Assembly: GCA_910580225.1 (NCBI GenBank)
Contig: CAJTXE010000008.1
Span: 1-64,000 of the forward strand
Length of the DNA: 64,000 bases
From: an uncultured Acetatifactor sp.
GTDB taxonomy: Bacteria; Bacillota; Clostridia; Lachnospirales; Lachnospiraceae
Direction of reading: 5' to 3'
This document shows, in pieces, positions 26,253 to 39,481 of the stretch. Both the position numbers and the translations under genes were made by a program. Positions within the stretch are counted from its first letter, which is position 1. Each line of letters opens with the position of its first letter. The notes beneath the pieces were generated by a model that was not told the origin of the DNA, ran no database searches, and saw nothing but the letters and a program-made list of their open reading frames with translations.

Positions 26253-28209
26253 AACCTGAAACCTCCCATGACGGATCCATCTGCGACGTAAATCCTTCTG
26301 TCCTGTCCTTCTGATAATAATGGCTCTGCACCTGAAACAGCTGGTAATAGACACCCTTCTTCTCCATCAGCTCCTGATGGCTTCCCTGCTCCACGATTCT
26401 GCCCCCTTCCAACAGGAAAATCCGGTCGCAAAACCGCGTACTGGACAACCTGTGAGAAATAAACAGGGATGTCCTCCCCCTGGTCAGCTCATTGTATTTC
26501 AGGTACAATTCATTCTCTGCAATGGCGTCCAGCGCCGCTGTGGGCTCATCCAGTATCAAAACAGGAGCCTCCCGGTAAATGGCCCGAGCCAGAAGAAGTT
26601 TCTGGATCTCGCCTCCTGACAGATTCACCCCTTCCCGGAACATTTCCTTCCGCAGGTAAGTATCCATCCCGTGAGACAGACTTTCCACCCTTTCCCAGAG
26701 TCCTGCCTGCTCCAGACAGTACCGCACCCGCGCTCTGTCCGCTGCTTCCAGCGCGCAGGCCGCCACATTCTCCGCAATCGTAGCCGGAATCACTCCGATA
26801 TCCTGAAACACCACAGCAAAGAAACGATACCATTCTTCCAGGCTCCAGTCCGTTGACGATTGACCGTTCAAAAGAATCTCTCCTTCCGTTGGCTCGTACA
26901 TACCACAGAGAAGCTTGATCAGTGTGGTCTTGCCTGCACCGTTCAAACCCACCAGGGCGATCTTCTCCCCCGGTCGGATCGTAAAGTTTACGTCCTGCAG
27001 CGTATAAGCGCTCTCTGCTCCCTCCTTCTCTTTCCCGGGATAGGCAAAAGACACATGAGAAAAGACAATGTGGGGAGCCCCTGTACCAGGCACAAAATTC
27101 TGCCCCCCGTCTGCCATATCCTGTCCTTGTTTCCCTCTCCCCGAGTCCGGCCTCTCCATCATGCTCCGGTAATCAGCGATGGACAGCTCCTTTTCCCGCA
27201 GATTTCTCAACTCTCCCGATATCCTTGTCAATGCATCGCTCAGAGAGGAAGCCAAGCCCACATAGAAGATAAAGTCATCCGGTTTTACCCTTCCCTCCAT
27301 CACTCCCCATATCAGGAATCCGTACATAAAGGCTTGCTTTGCCATCTCCAGAATCTGCACCAGCCCACCTACCGCAGCAGCCTGATTCCGCTGCCGTTTC
27401 TTCCACTGCCTGCGCTCTCTTAACAATCCCTCATACTTGGGCAGAAGCCAACGACCAGCTCCGTACAGCCGCAGATCTTTGGCATGGGTAAAATCTCCCA
27501 TCTTATCAGAGATATACGCAATCTTCCTTTCCAGAGGCGTCCAGAAATCCCTGTGCTTTTTCTCCCAGGCAAGTCTTTGCTTTCCCACCTGATACTGCAG
27601 CCATGTTCCCGCCGCCATCGCCAGAATCACTGTCGGATGCAGCCCCGCCAGTATCCCTACACTTATGGGAATTGTAATCAGCAGATAGGCCAGTTCAAGC
27701 GAACACCAGATGCACATTCTCACATCCCTGTCCCAATGATAATAGAGATGCTGTGCCTGGCTGATCTTCTTCTTGTAATCTGGATCTTCCAGATTGCTAT
27801 AGGCAGTGCGGCAGATTTTCCTTAAAATCCTTTCTTCCAATACATGTCGGTACTTCAGTCCCGGATTGTTGCTAAGCCGATGTCCCACCGCCCGGATTTC
27901 GTTCAGCAGAAAATACACCCCTTCCGCCGCAAGCAATGTGCCCACCAAAGTCCCCGCCGAAACCTGTGCCATCACCAGGGCAACCGCCATCTTCGGAATA
28001 TACAGTCTCATATAAGTGCTGCTGACTCTACCAAAGAGAACCATGCTCACAAAAAGAAGATTCCATCTGCTGTGTCTGAAATATCCTTTGTACACAAACC
28101 AGTAGTTGCTGGCCAGACTGTGTTCTCTGGATTTTCCCTTCTTTTTTGCCCTTCCGGAGCCATTCTCTTTTTTTGCTTTTCCAGTTTCCTTCTTCGCTGC
28201 TGTGTTCAT
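26239..28209 (-). CDS. ABC exporter half-transporter, pair 2 subunit A
   Basis: A 656-residue exporter-type ABC protein with a Lys/Gly-rich cytoplasmic N-terminus (residues about 5-30), a membrane domain, and an ATPase domain with Walker A GLNGAGKTT, signature SGGEIQ, Walker B LILDEPTAALD and H-loop ISHRLSSTRFCDR. It resembles the 3447-5261 gene. The ATG at 28209 follows GGAGG; the in-frame TTG four codons earlier overlaps that site and is unlikely. It lies downstream of the GHKL and LytTR genes on the same strand, after a 424-base gap. Confidence 0.9.
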   Translation of the reverse strand: MNTAAKKETGKAKKENGSGRAKKKGKSREHSLASNYWFVYKGYFRHSRWNLLFVSMVLFGRVSSTYMRLYIPKMAVALVMAQVSAGTLVGTLLAAEGVYFLLNEIRAVGHRLSNNPGLKYRHVLEERILRKICRTAYSNLEDPDYKKKISQAQHLYYHWDRDVRMCIWCSLELAYLLITIPISVGILAGLHPTVILAMAAGTWLQYQVGKQRLAWEKKHRDFWTPLERKIAYISDKMGDFTHAKDLRLYGAGRWLLPKYEGLLRERRQWKKRQRNQAAAVGGLVQILEMAKQAFMYGFLIWGVMEGRVKPDDFIFYVGLASSLSDALTRISGELRNLREKELSIADYRSMMERPDSGRGKQGQDMADGGQNFVPGTGAPHIVFSHVSFAYPGKEKEGAESAYTLQDVNFTIRPGEKIALVGLNGAGKTTLIKLLCGMYEPTEGEILLNGQSSTDWSLEEWYRFFAVVFQDIGVIPATIAENVAACALEAADRARVRYCLEQAGLWERVESLSHGMDTYLRKEMFREGVNLSGGEIQKLLLARAIYREAPVLILDEPTAALDAIAENELYLKYNELTRGRTSLFISHRLSSTRFCDRIFLLEGGRIVEQGSHQELMEKKGVYYQLFQVQSHYYQKDRTEGFTSQMDPSWEVSGYVSS

Positions 28210-28386
28210 CCCCACCTCCAATGACCAAACTGCACTTTCTCCAATTACTGCGTCTCTCTTCTCATCCTCCGCTCCATTCAGGGGTTAAAAACGATGCGGT
28301 TCCCAAATCATTGGAAGCATCCGTCCTGAATGACACACAGGCCCTGCAGATTGACCGCTGCTTTTTAATTATGCCATGTTCTTTTC

Positions 28387-28572
28387 TTATTTGTTGAATT
28401 TTACCTGAATGGTATACGTGGTAACGCGAATTGCAGAAAACGAAAGCTGATACGGTATCTCCGTCCGGAAACCGGCCAGCTTTCGGCAGATCAGAAGAAT
28501 ATTGGAAAGTCCCTGGCAATCCCGCATCAATCCGGGTACATCCATTGACTTCTGGTAATCATATGACGGCAA
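28387..28572 (-). pseudogene. Possible gene remnant between the GHKL and ABC genes
   Basis: A 61-codon frame with a protein-like translation (ending AIRVTTYTIQVKFNK) has only a TTG initiator, no good ribosome binding site and an in-frame stop just upstream. I do not recognise it; it could be the tail of a decayed gene or a small protein with a weak start. The surrounding 424-base gap also contains a possible extended -10 element (CATAAT preceded by TGG, minus strand 28368-28373) that might serve the exporter genes. Nothing else was seen. Confidence 0.25.
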
Positions 28573-28633
28573 GTTATATTCCCATCAGAAAATGCTGTCA
28601 TGGCTCCGGGTCTGGTTTCCTCAGATTCCATGC

Positions 28634-29296
28634 CTACAGCGGCAGCAGCACTTCCGTTGCAAAGACACTCTCGTCGCTTTGCCGGTTCACATATCCATGA
28701 TACCTGGCGGCAATACTGTCAATACTCAGGATGCCAAGCCCCCTGTCGGCAGCTTTGGTAGAACGGTAGCGGCTCCCTTCCTTTTTCATCCTGATGGCAT
28801 GGGAATTGACTACAGACAGATAGAGCTGCTCCTTCAGCACCCCGATATAAATACGGAGAAAACGATGTTCTTCCTCCTTCTGGCTCTCACAGCCCTCTAT
28901 GGCATTATCCATCAGATTCCCCAGAAGCACGCACAGATCATAGTCTGCTACGGACAACACTGCCGGCAGAACTACTTTCACATTTACTTCGATTTTTCTT
29001 GCCAGAGCCATGGCGATCTTGCTGTTCAGTATGGCGTCCAGGGCCAGATTCCCGGTCTCGATCACCCTGCTTACCCGGGCCAGCTCCTCGTCCAGCGCAA
29101 GGATATAGTCAGACAGTTCCTGATATTCTCCCATATCCAGATGGGCCTTCATCACCTGGAGATGATTCTTATAGTCATGTCTCCAGGTACGCATCTGCTG
29201 GTACATTGCCTGGACTTCCTCATAATGCGTTTCCATCAGGGCACGCCGGGAACCCAGCTTTCTCTCTGCCACACGCCTGTATATCTGTTTCAACAT
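28634..29296 (-). CDS. GHKL-domain sensor kinase without membrane helices
   Basis: A 220-residue protein matching the cytoplasmic half of AgrC-type kinases: phosphoacceptor motif WRHDYKNHLQ near residues 38-47, then the ATP-binding core with LCVLLGNLMDNAIEGC near 118-133 and DRGLGILSI near 183. The usual N-terminal membrane sensor domain is absent. It lies 102 bases downstream of the LytTR regulator and should phosphorylate it. The signal might come from a partner membrane protein or from inside the cell. Confidence 0.85.
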   Translation of the reverse strand: MLKQIYRRVAERKLGSRRALMETHYEEVQAMYQQMRTWRHDYKNHLQVMKAHLDMGEYQELSDYILALDEELARVSRVIETGNLALDAILNSKIAMALARKIEVNVKVVLPAVLSVADYDLCVLLGNLMDNAIEGCESQKEEEHRFLRIYIGVLKEQLYLSVVNSHAIRMKKEGSRYRSTKAADRGLGILSIDSIAARYHGYVNRQSDESVFATEVLLPL

Positions 29297-29398
29297 GTCC
29301 TCTCCTGCCTGCTTTTACCGGCACTCGTCTGCCGCTGATTCCGAAACATATTTTTCTGTACCCCATGTGCTGTGCACCCTTTTATCCCGTCTCCGGTT

Positions 29399-30151
29399 TC
29401 ATCCATATGAGCGCTTTCCACCCCTGTGATATTCCAGAAATGCCTGATACAGCTGTGTCCTTTTCCCCCTGCTGACAGGAACGGATAATCCGTATTTCAG
29501 AATCGTCTGTTTTGTATCAATTTTACATACATAAGGCAGATGAACCAGGTAAGAGCGGTGACATCGGAAAAAAACCGGACCCGGAAGCTGCCCTTCCAGA
29601 TCGCCCAGGCACATTTTAACCTCTCGGCAGCAGACCTCCTCCCCCGTCTTTTCCGGAGCCAGATACAATTCCACGGTGTGAGAGAATGCTTCCGCATAAA
29701 GAATACGGCTCAGCGGAATTCTCTCCGCCTCTCCTTCTGTCTCCAGAAACAGAAATTGCTCCTTTTTCTCTGCTATGGCAGCCGCTCTGTCCAAAACCTC
29801 CCACAACCGGCTTTCCTCCACCGGCTTCACCAGAAAATGCAGTGCCTGTACATCATATCCCTGACTCATATATTCCGGAAGCCCGGTGATAAAAGCGACG
29901 GCAATTCGTTGATCCCTGTGTCGGATATACCTGGCCAGCTCCATCCCATTCATACCACCACCCAGGTCAATGTCCAGCAGAAGCAGCTCGAACTCCATCC
30001 CCTCCATCCAGTCTGTGAGAAACGCTTCGCAGCCCTCATACGGAAAAACCGTTAAGGTCTGCCCTCTTGCCTCTCCCCAGTGGTCCACCATTCGCCTTAT
30101 ATTTTTTGTCTGTACAGGGTCATCCTCACAGATTGCCACTTTCCATATCAT
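29399..30151 (-). CDS. LytTR-family response regulator
   Basis: The 250-residue AgrA/LytR-type regulator has a receiver domain with Asp60 (LLLLDIDLGG) and Lys near 108 (HFLVKPV), then a LytTR DNA-binding domain from about 145 (FFRCHRSYLVHLPYV near 205-219). It starts 9 bases after rfbD ends, with only a weak purine-rich ribosome binding site, and is followed by the GHKL kinase. The downstream exporter pair is the natural target. No LytTR direct-repeat operator was identified by eye. Confidence 0.92.
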   Translation of the reverse strand: MIWKVAICEDDPVQTKNIRRMVDHWGEARGQTLTVFPYEGCEAFLTDWMEGMEFELLLLDIDLGGGMNGMELARYIRHRDQRIAVAFITGLPEYMSQGYDVQALHFLVKPVEESRLWEVLDRAAAIAEKKEQFLFLETEGEAERIPLSRILYAEAFSHTVELYLAPEKTGEEVCCREVKMCLGDLEGQLPGPVFFRCHRSYLVHLPYVCKIDTKQTILKYGLSVPVSRGKRTQLYQAFLEYHRGGKRSYG

Positions 30152-30160
30152 CTTACTCTT

Positions 30161-31012
30161 TTATCCCTGCTCCCGCAGCGCCGCCACATACCGTTTCAGC
30201 GCATCCTGCCACGCCGGAAGCTTCTCAAATCCGTTCTCAGTCAGCTTATCATTATCCATGCGGCTGTTGGCCGGACGTTTTGCCCTGGCACCATACTCTG
30301 CCGTGGTTACCGGAATTACATTTACCTTCACACCCGCCTCGCTGAAGATGGCGCAGGCAAAGTCATACCAGGAGCAGGTGCCTTCGTTGGTGGCATGATA
30401 GACGCCATATTTTTCCGTAACCACCATATCCGCCAGCAGCTTTGCCAAATCATAGGTATAGGTAGGTGAACCGAACTGATCATTCACTACACGAAGGGTA
30501 TCGTGAGTCTCAGCCAGACTCAGCATGGTTTTCACAAAATTTTTACCATTGATGCCGAACACCCAGGCAATCCGGACAATAAAATACTTGTCCATAATTT
30601 CCCGTACTGCCAGCTCTCCCTCATATTTGGTCCTCCCATAGACGCTCTGAGGCTCACAGACATCCTCCGGTGTCCAAAAACGGGTTCCTTCCCCGCTGAA
30701 TACATAGTCCGTACTGATCTGGATCAACTTAATGTCCAGTTCCTTACAGACCCTGGCAATGTTTCTGGGTCCCTCGGCATTCACCTTGCGGCAGAGTGCT
30801 TCATTCTCTTCCGCAGCATCCACTGCCGTATAGGCCGCACAGTGAATGACCGCATCCGGCGCTGCCTCTTTTATGACTCTGTTCACACTGTCCCCATCTG
30901 TAATGTCCATCTCGTCGATATCCACACCAATGGCTTCCATCCCCCGCTTTGTCAATTCGTTTACCACATCATAGCCCAACTGGCCTTTGACGCCTGTTAC
31001 AAAAACTTTCAT
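30161..31012 (-). CDS. rfbD: dTDP-4-dehydrorhamnose reductase
   Basis: This 283-residue short-chain dehydrogenase catalyses the last step of dTDP-L-rhamnose synthesis. Its N-terminal NAD(P)-binding motif is VTGVKGQLG, with STDYVF near 105 and the catalytic YGRTKYEGE (Tyr-x3-Lys) near 127. The C-terminal RPANSRMD patch is typical of RfbD. The start at 31012 is set by GAGGAGG six bases upstream. It lies downstream of the rpoC terminator and directly upstream of the LytTR regulator, away from any other rml/rfb gene in the window. It supplies activated rhamnose for surface glycans, which is separate from the rhamnosidase nearby. Confidence 0.9.
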   Translation of the reverse strand: MKVFVTGVKGQLGYDVVNELTKRGMEAIGVDIDEMDITDGDSVNRVIKEAAPDAVIHCAAYTAVDAAEENEALCRKVNAEGPRNIARVCKELDIKLIQISTDYVFSGEGTRFWTPEDVCEPQSVYGRTKYEGELAVREIMDKYFIVRIAWVFGINGKNFVKTMLSLAETHDTLRVVNDQFGSPTYTYDLAKLLADMVVTEKYGVYHATNEGTCSWYDFACAIFSEAGVKVNVIPVTTAEYGARAKRPANSRMDNDKLTENGFEKLPAWQDALKRYVAALREQG

Positions 31013-31041
31013 CTCCTGCCTCCTCTCACACAATTGAAAAC

Positions 31042-31074
31042 AAAAGGGTGCTGTCATCATAACCACACCCTTTC
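31042..31074 (-). terminator. Terminator after rpoC
   Basis: Minus-strand hairpin with arms 31066-31074 and 31042-31050 (AAAGGGTG/CACCCTTT) followed by a T-rich run. It lies between rpoC and rfbD, so rfbD needs readthrough or a promoter that I could not find. Confidence 0.7.
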
Positions 31075-31179
31075 GCCTCTTACTTCAACTTTACTATTTA
31101 TTTGTCATCATCCCTGAATTCCTGTGGAAACATCCTTCTGTTGGACATATCCGGCCAATCGTGTCAGGACCATTCCCGT

Positions 31180-35058
<3,879 letters not shown>

Positions 35059-35183
35059 GATTGGCACTCCCTTCTATATTCAAATCTCACAGTAGCCCTC
35101 CGGCAGACGGTTCTGCTCTGCCGGAAAATACCGCTTTCTGTGAAGCAGGGTACTCATGCGGAAAATACCGCAAAACACCCCGC

Positions 35184-35210
35184 AGGTCTGCACAGCTGCT
35201 GTGCAGACCT
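35184..35210 (-). promoter_or_regulatory. Perfect 12-bp hairpin in the rpoB-rpoC gap
   Basis: Arms 35184-35195 and 35199-35210 (AGGTCTGCACAG and its complement) close a 3-base loop. A second small stem GCGGAAAATACCGC lies at 35158-35171, and GGAAAATACCGC is repeated nearby. There is no T run, so RNA processing or partial pausing is more likely than termination. The 196-base gap holds no gene. Confidence 0.6.
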
Positions 35211-35254
35211 CAATGCAGCTTATTTCACAATCCTGTACGCCGCACAGGAAATCA

Positions 35255-38200
35255 TTAAAATGCTTCACTGTCGTCAAAATCCTCGGACTCGGCTCCATAT
35301 CCTACGTCGCTGAAATCATCTTCCTCTTCATCATCCTCAGAATCGACAAATTCACCGCTTTCATCATCATACTCCTGGGCCTGATATCCCATTTCACCCA
35401 GTGAATCATTGTCATAATCGTCATACTTGCGGTCATCGCCCATCTCATAGCGATAATCCATATCACCGTAATCGATGGTTTCCATGATTTCAACTTCCGT
35501 CTGATCCTCCCTGAGGACACGTACGTCAAGTCCCAAAGCCTGCAGCTCCTTCAGCAGCACCTTGAAGGATTCCGGAATACCGGGCTCCGGAATATTATCT
35601 CCTTTGATAATGGCTTCATAGGTTTTGACACGTCCCACCACATCATCGGATTTTACCGTCAGAATCTCCTGCAGCGTATAAGACGCACCGTAAGCCTCCA
35701 GGGCCCAAACCTCCATCTCTCCGAAACGCTGCCCGCCAAACTGTGCCTTGCCGCCCAGAGGCTGCTGGGTCACCAGGGAATACGGGCCGGTGGAACGGGC
35801 ATGAATCTTGTCATCCACCAGATGATGGAGCTTCAGATAATGCATGTGCCCAATGGTAACCGGACTGTCAAAATACTCACCTGTACGACCATCCCGCAGA
35901 CGTACCTTACCGTCACCGGAAATCTGCACGCCTTTCCACAGTTCCCTGTGGTCCCGGTTGTCAGACAGATACTGCAATACCTCCGGGCGCAGCTCCTCTT
36001 TATGCTTCTGTTCAAATTCTTCCCACTCCAGATTGACATAATCATTAGCCAGATTCAGAGTGTCCGTAATATCCTTCTCATTCGCACCGTCAAAGATCGG
36101 CGTCGCCACATTAAATCCCAACGCCTTTGCCGCCAGGGAAAGGTGTATCTCCAATACCTGCCCGATATTCATTCGGGAAGGCACGCCCAACGGATTGAGT
36201 ACAATATCCAGCGGCCGGCCGTTTGGCAGATAAGGCATATCCTCCACTGGCAGCACACGGGAAACCACACCCTTATTACCGTGACGGCCTGCCATCTTGT
36301 CGCCCACGGAAAGCTTTCTCTTCTGCGCGATATAAATGCGGACCGCCTGATTTACACCGGGTGAAAGCTCGTCGCTGTTCTCCCTTGTAAATACTTTCGC
36401 GTCCACTACGATTCCATATTCCCCGTGAGGAACCTTCAGGGAAGTATCCCGGACTTCTCTGGCCTTCTCGCCGAAAATAGCCCGCAGCAGTCTCTCCTCG
36501 GCAGTCAGCTCCGTCTCTCCCTTGGGGGTTACTTTCCCCACCAGGATATCACCGGCGCGGACTTCCGCACCGATACGGATAATTCCTCTGTCATCCAGAT
36601 CCTTCAGGGCATCATCACCCACGCCGGGCACATCACGGGTAATCTCCTCGGGTCCCAGCTTGGTATCACGGGCCTCCGCTTCATATTCCTCAATATGAAC
36701 GGAAGTGTATACATCATCCTGCACCAGCCGCTCACTCAGAAGCACGGCATCCTCGTAATTGTAGCCTTCCCAGGTCATGAAGCCGATCAGAGGATTCTTC
36801 CCCAACGCCAGCTCTCCCATGGCGGTAGACGGTCCGTCCGCGATCACCTGCCCGGCCGCCACATGATCTCCCTTGAATACGATGGGCTTCTGATTGTAGC
36901 AGTTGGACTGGTTGCTGCGCGCAAACTTGGTCAGATGGAATTCCGCCTTCTCACCGTCATCATAAGTCATCCGAATCATGGCTGAAGATACATAGTCTAT
37001 TGTTCCGGGCTTTTTCGCAACAATGCAGACACCGGAGTCCACCGCAACCTTAGGTTCCATACCGGTACCCACCACAGGCGCCTCCGTGGTCAGAAGCGGC
37101 ACTGCCTGACGCTGCATGTTGGAACCCATCAGTGCACGGTTGGCATCATCATTCTGCAGGAAGGGAATCAGCGCCGTCGCAACGGAGAAGACCATCCTGG
37201 GGGATACATCCATGTAGTCAAACATGACACGGGGATACTCGGAAGTCTCGTCCCGGAAACGGCCGGAAACGGTATTTCTTACAAAATGCCCCTCTCCGTC
37301 CAGAGCTTCACTTGCCTGAGCCACATGATAATTATCCTCTTCATCCGCCGTCATATAGACCACGTCATTGGTAACCACAGGATTTTTGGGGTCAGCCTTG
37401 TCAATTTTCCTGTAGGGAGCTTCAATAAAACCATATTCATTGATTCTCGCATAGCTTGCAAGATAATTGATCAAACCGATATTAGGTCCTTCGGGAGTCT
37501 CTATGGGGCACATTCTGCCATAGTGAGAATAGTGCACGTCCCGGACCTCAAATCCGGCACGGTCTCTGGACAGACCGCCGGGTCCCAGCGCGGACAGACG
37601 TCTCTTGTTGGTCAGCTCTGCCAGCGGATTGTTCTGGTCCATGAACTGAGACAGCTGGGAGGAACCGAAGAATTCCTTCACAGCCGCGGTCACCGGCTTG
37701 ATATTGATCAGTGCCTGGGGCGACGTTTCATCTGCGTCATGTGTGGTCATTCGCTCTCTGACCACGCGCTCCATCCTGGACAGTCCGATCCTGTACTGGT
37801 TCTGCAGCAGCTCACCCACTGAGCGGATCCGGCGGTTGCCCAAATGGTCGATGTCATCGTCATTTCCAAGTCCATACTCCAGATGCATATTATAATTAAT
37901 GGAAGCAATAATATCTTCCTTTGTCACATGTTTTGGCACAAGCTCATGCACATTCTTCTTAATCGCCTCTGCCAGTTTCTGCGGATCTGCCGAAAACTCC
38001 TCCAGAATCTGTGCCAGCACAGGATAATAAACCTTCTCCTTAATCCCGAAATCACGGGGATTGCAGTCCACAAAGCTGGTCAGGTCAACCATCATATTGG
38101 AGAGAACCTTCACATTCTTCTCCTCGGTCTGAATATATACAAAGGGAACCGCCGCATTCTGAATGGCATCCGCCAGTTCCATAGTCACTTTTGCCCCTGC

Positions 38201-39133
38201 CTCGGCCAGCACTTCACCCGTGGAAGGATCCACTACATCCGCCGCCAGAATATGGTCCCGGATTCTGTTTCTGAGCGCCAGCTTTTTATTAAATTTATAT
38301 CTGCCTACTTTTGCCAGATCATATCTGCGGGGATCAAAAAACATGGCATTGATCAGGCTTTCCGCACTCTCAACGCTCAAAGGTTCTCCCGGACGGATCT
38401 TCTTGTACAGCTCCAGCAGACCCTCCTGATAATTCTCGGCAGTATCCTTGGCAAAGCTTGCCTCTATTTTGGGCTCATCACCAAATACCTCACGTATCTC
38501 ATCATTGGTTCCGATACCCAGTGCCCGGATCAGTACGGTGACCGGAACCTTACGGGTTCTGTCCACGCGTACATAAAAGACATCATTGGAATCTGTCTCA
38601 TATTCCAGCCATGCGCCTCTGTTGGGGATAACGGTACAGGAATACAGCTTCTTTCCCAGCTTATCGTGTCCAATGGCATAATAAATACCGGGAGAACGCA
38701 CCAGCTGGCTTACAATAACACGCTCTGCTCCATTGATCACAAAAGTACCCGTCTCTGTCATCAGTGGAAGATCGCCCATGAAAATCTTGTGTTCGCTGAT
38801 TTCTTCTTTTTCCTTATTGTAGAGCCTTACAGTCACCGTCAGCGGCGCAGCATAAGTAGCATCTCTCTCTTTACATTCTTCGATTGAATATTTCACGTCG
38901 TCCTTGCTCAATTCAAAGTCAACGAATTCAAGGCTTAACGATCCGCTGTAGTCGGCAATGGGAGAGATATCGTCAAAAGCTTCCTTCAGTCCTTCCACCA
39001 GAAACCACTGATAGGAATCCTTCTGAACCTCAAGCAGATTTGGCATTTCCAAAACTTCATTCTGCCGCGCATAGCTCATACGCATCACTTTGGTGCCGGC
39101 AACTGGACGTATTCTGTTTTTCTCCATTGACAT
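35255..39133 (-). CDS. rpoB: RNA polymerase beta subunit
   Basis: The 1292-residue beta subunit with all conserved blocks, including the rifamycin pocket (FGSSQLSQFMDQNNPL, then KRRLSALGPGGL). The residue equivalent to E. coli His526 is Asn (codon AAC at 37607-37609, about residue 509), whereas Asp516 and Ser531 equivalents are unchanged. The C-terminal ~75 residues form an acidic, Tyr-containing tail. Two starts, MS and M two codons later, are both possible; a GGGGTGA site fits the second slightly better. It has its own promoter plus readthrough from rplL. Confidence 0.98.
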   Translation of the reverse strand: MSMEKNRIRPVAGTKVMRMSYARQNEVLEMPNLLEVQKDSYQWFLVEGLKEAFDDISPIADYSGSLSLEFVDFELSKDDVKYSIEECKERDATYAAPLTVTVRLYNKEKEEISEHKIFMGDLPLMTETGTFVINGAERVIVSQLVRSPGIYYAIGHDKLGKKLYSCTVIPNRGAWLEYETDSNDVFYVRVDRTRKVPVTVLIRALGIGTNDEIREVFGDEPKIEASFAKDTAENYQEGLLELYKKIRPGEPLSVESAESLINAMFFDPRRYDLAKVGRYKFNKKLALRNRIRDHILAADVVDPSTGEVLAEAGAKVTMELADAIQNAAVPFVYIQTEEKNVKVLSNMMVDLTSFVDCNPRDFGIKEKVYYPVLAQILEEFSADPQKLAEAIKKNVHELVPKHVTKEDIIASINYNMHLEYGLGNDDDIDHLGNRRIRSVGELLQNQYRIGLSRMERVVRERMTTHDADETSPQALINIKPVTAAVKEFFGSSQLSQFMDQNNPLAELTNKRRLSALGPGGLSRDRAGFEVRDVHYSHYGRMCPIETPEGPNIGLINYLASYARINEYGFIEAPYRKIDKADPKNPVVTNDVVYMTADEEDNYHVAQASEALDGEGHFVRNTVSGRFRDETSEYPRVMFDYMDVSPRMVFSVATALIPFLQNDDANRALMGSNMQRQAVPLLTTEAPVVGTGMEPKVAVDSGVCIVAKKPGTIDYVSSAMIRMTYDDGEKAEFHLTKFARSNQSNCYNQKPIVFKGDHVAAGQVIADGPSTAMGELALGKNPLIGFMTWEGYNYEDAVLLSERLVQDDVYTSVHIEEYEAEARDTKLGPEEITRDVPGVGDDALKDLDDRGIIRIGAEVRAGDILVGKVTPKGETELTAEERLLRAIFGEKAREVRDTSLKVPHGEYGIVVDAKVFTRENSDELSPGVNQAVRIYIAQKRKLSVGDKMAGRHGNKGVVSRVLPVEDMPYLPNGRPLDIVLNPLGVPSRMNIGQVLEIHLSLAAKALGFNVATPIFDGANEKDITDTLNLANDYVNLEWEEFEQKHKEELRPEVLQYLSDNRDHRELWKGVQISGDGKVRLRDGRTGEYFDSPVTIGHMHYLKLHHLVDDKIHARSTGPYSLVTQQPLGGKAQFGGQRFGEMEVWALEAYGASYTLQEILTVKSDDVVGRVKTYEAIIKGDNIPEPGIPESFKVLLKELQALGLDVRVLREDQTEVEIMETIDYGDMDYRYEMGDDRKYDDYDNDSLGEMGYQAQEYDDESGEFVDSEDDEEEDDFSDVGYGAESEDFDDSEAF

Positions 39134-39390
39134 TTCACCCCGTTCTTTCTGTGTAAAATCCGGATTTCCAGGCGCTGTCCCTTCGTCGCCCGAAAACTGC
39201 TTCTACACTTTTATGCCTGATATCCCTACACGCAGTCCATCCTCTGCACACCTGACATCTGCAAATGGTGCACTTAACACCCCACCGGCAAATACCACAA
39301 AAAAACTGCTTTGTTTCCTGAAGCAGGCATAATGACGCATCCTTGTATACCGTCACAGTTTATGACGCATCGCACAATAATGCACTATCC

Positions 39391-39419
39391 ATAATATCAC
39401 AAATTGGAAAAGAGGTCAA
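39391..39419 (-). promoter_or_regulatory. Promoter for rpoB-rpoC
   Basis: Minus-strand TTGACC (39414-39419), 17-base spacer, TATTAT (39391-39396), with a predicted start near 39384. The rpoB leader would be about 250 bases and contains the direct repeat ATGCGTCAT; no riboswitch family was recognised. Confidence 0.75.
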
Positions 39420-39481
39420 GTTAATTTTAGAAAATCTTAGGAATTTCCATACGGCAAAATCAGACCCTGAAGACGGGAAAA

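Noticed and set aside
37844..38887. 347-codon plus-strand open frame inside rpoB
   Set aside because: Antisense shadow of rpoB.
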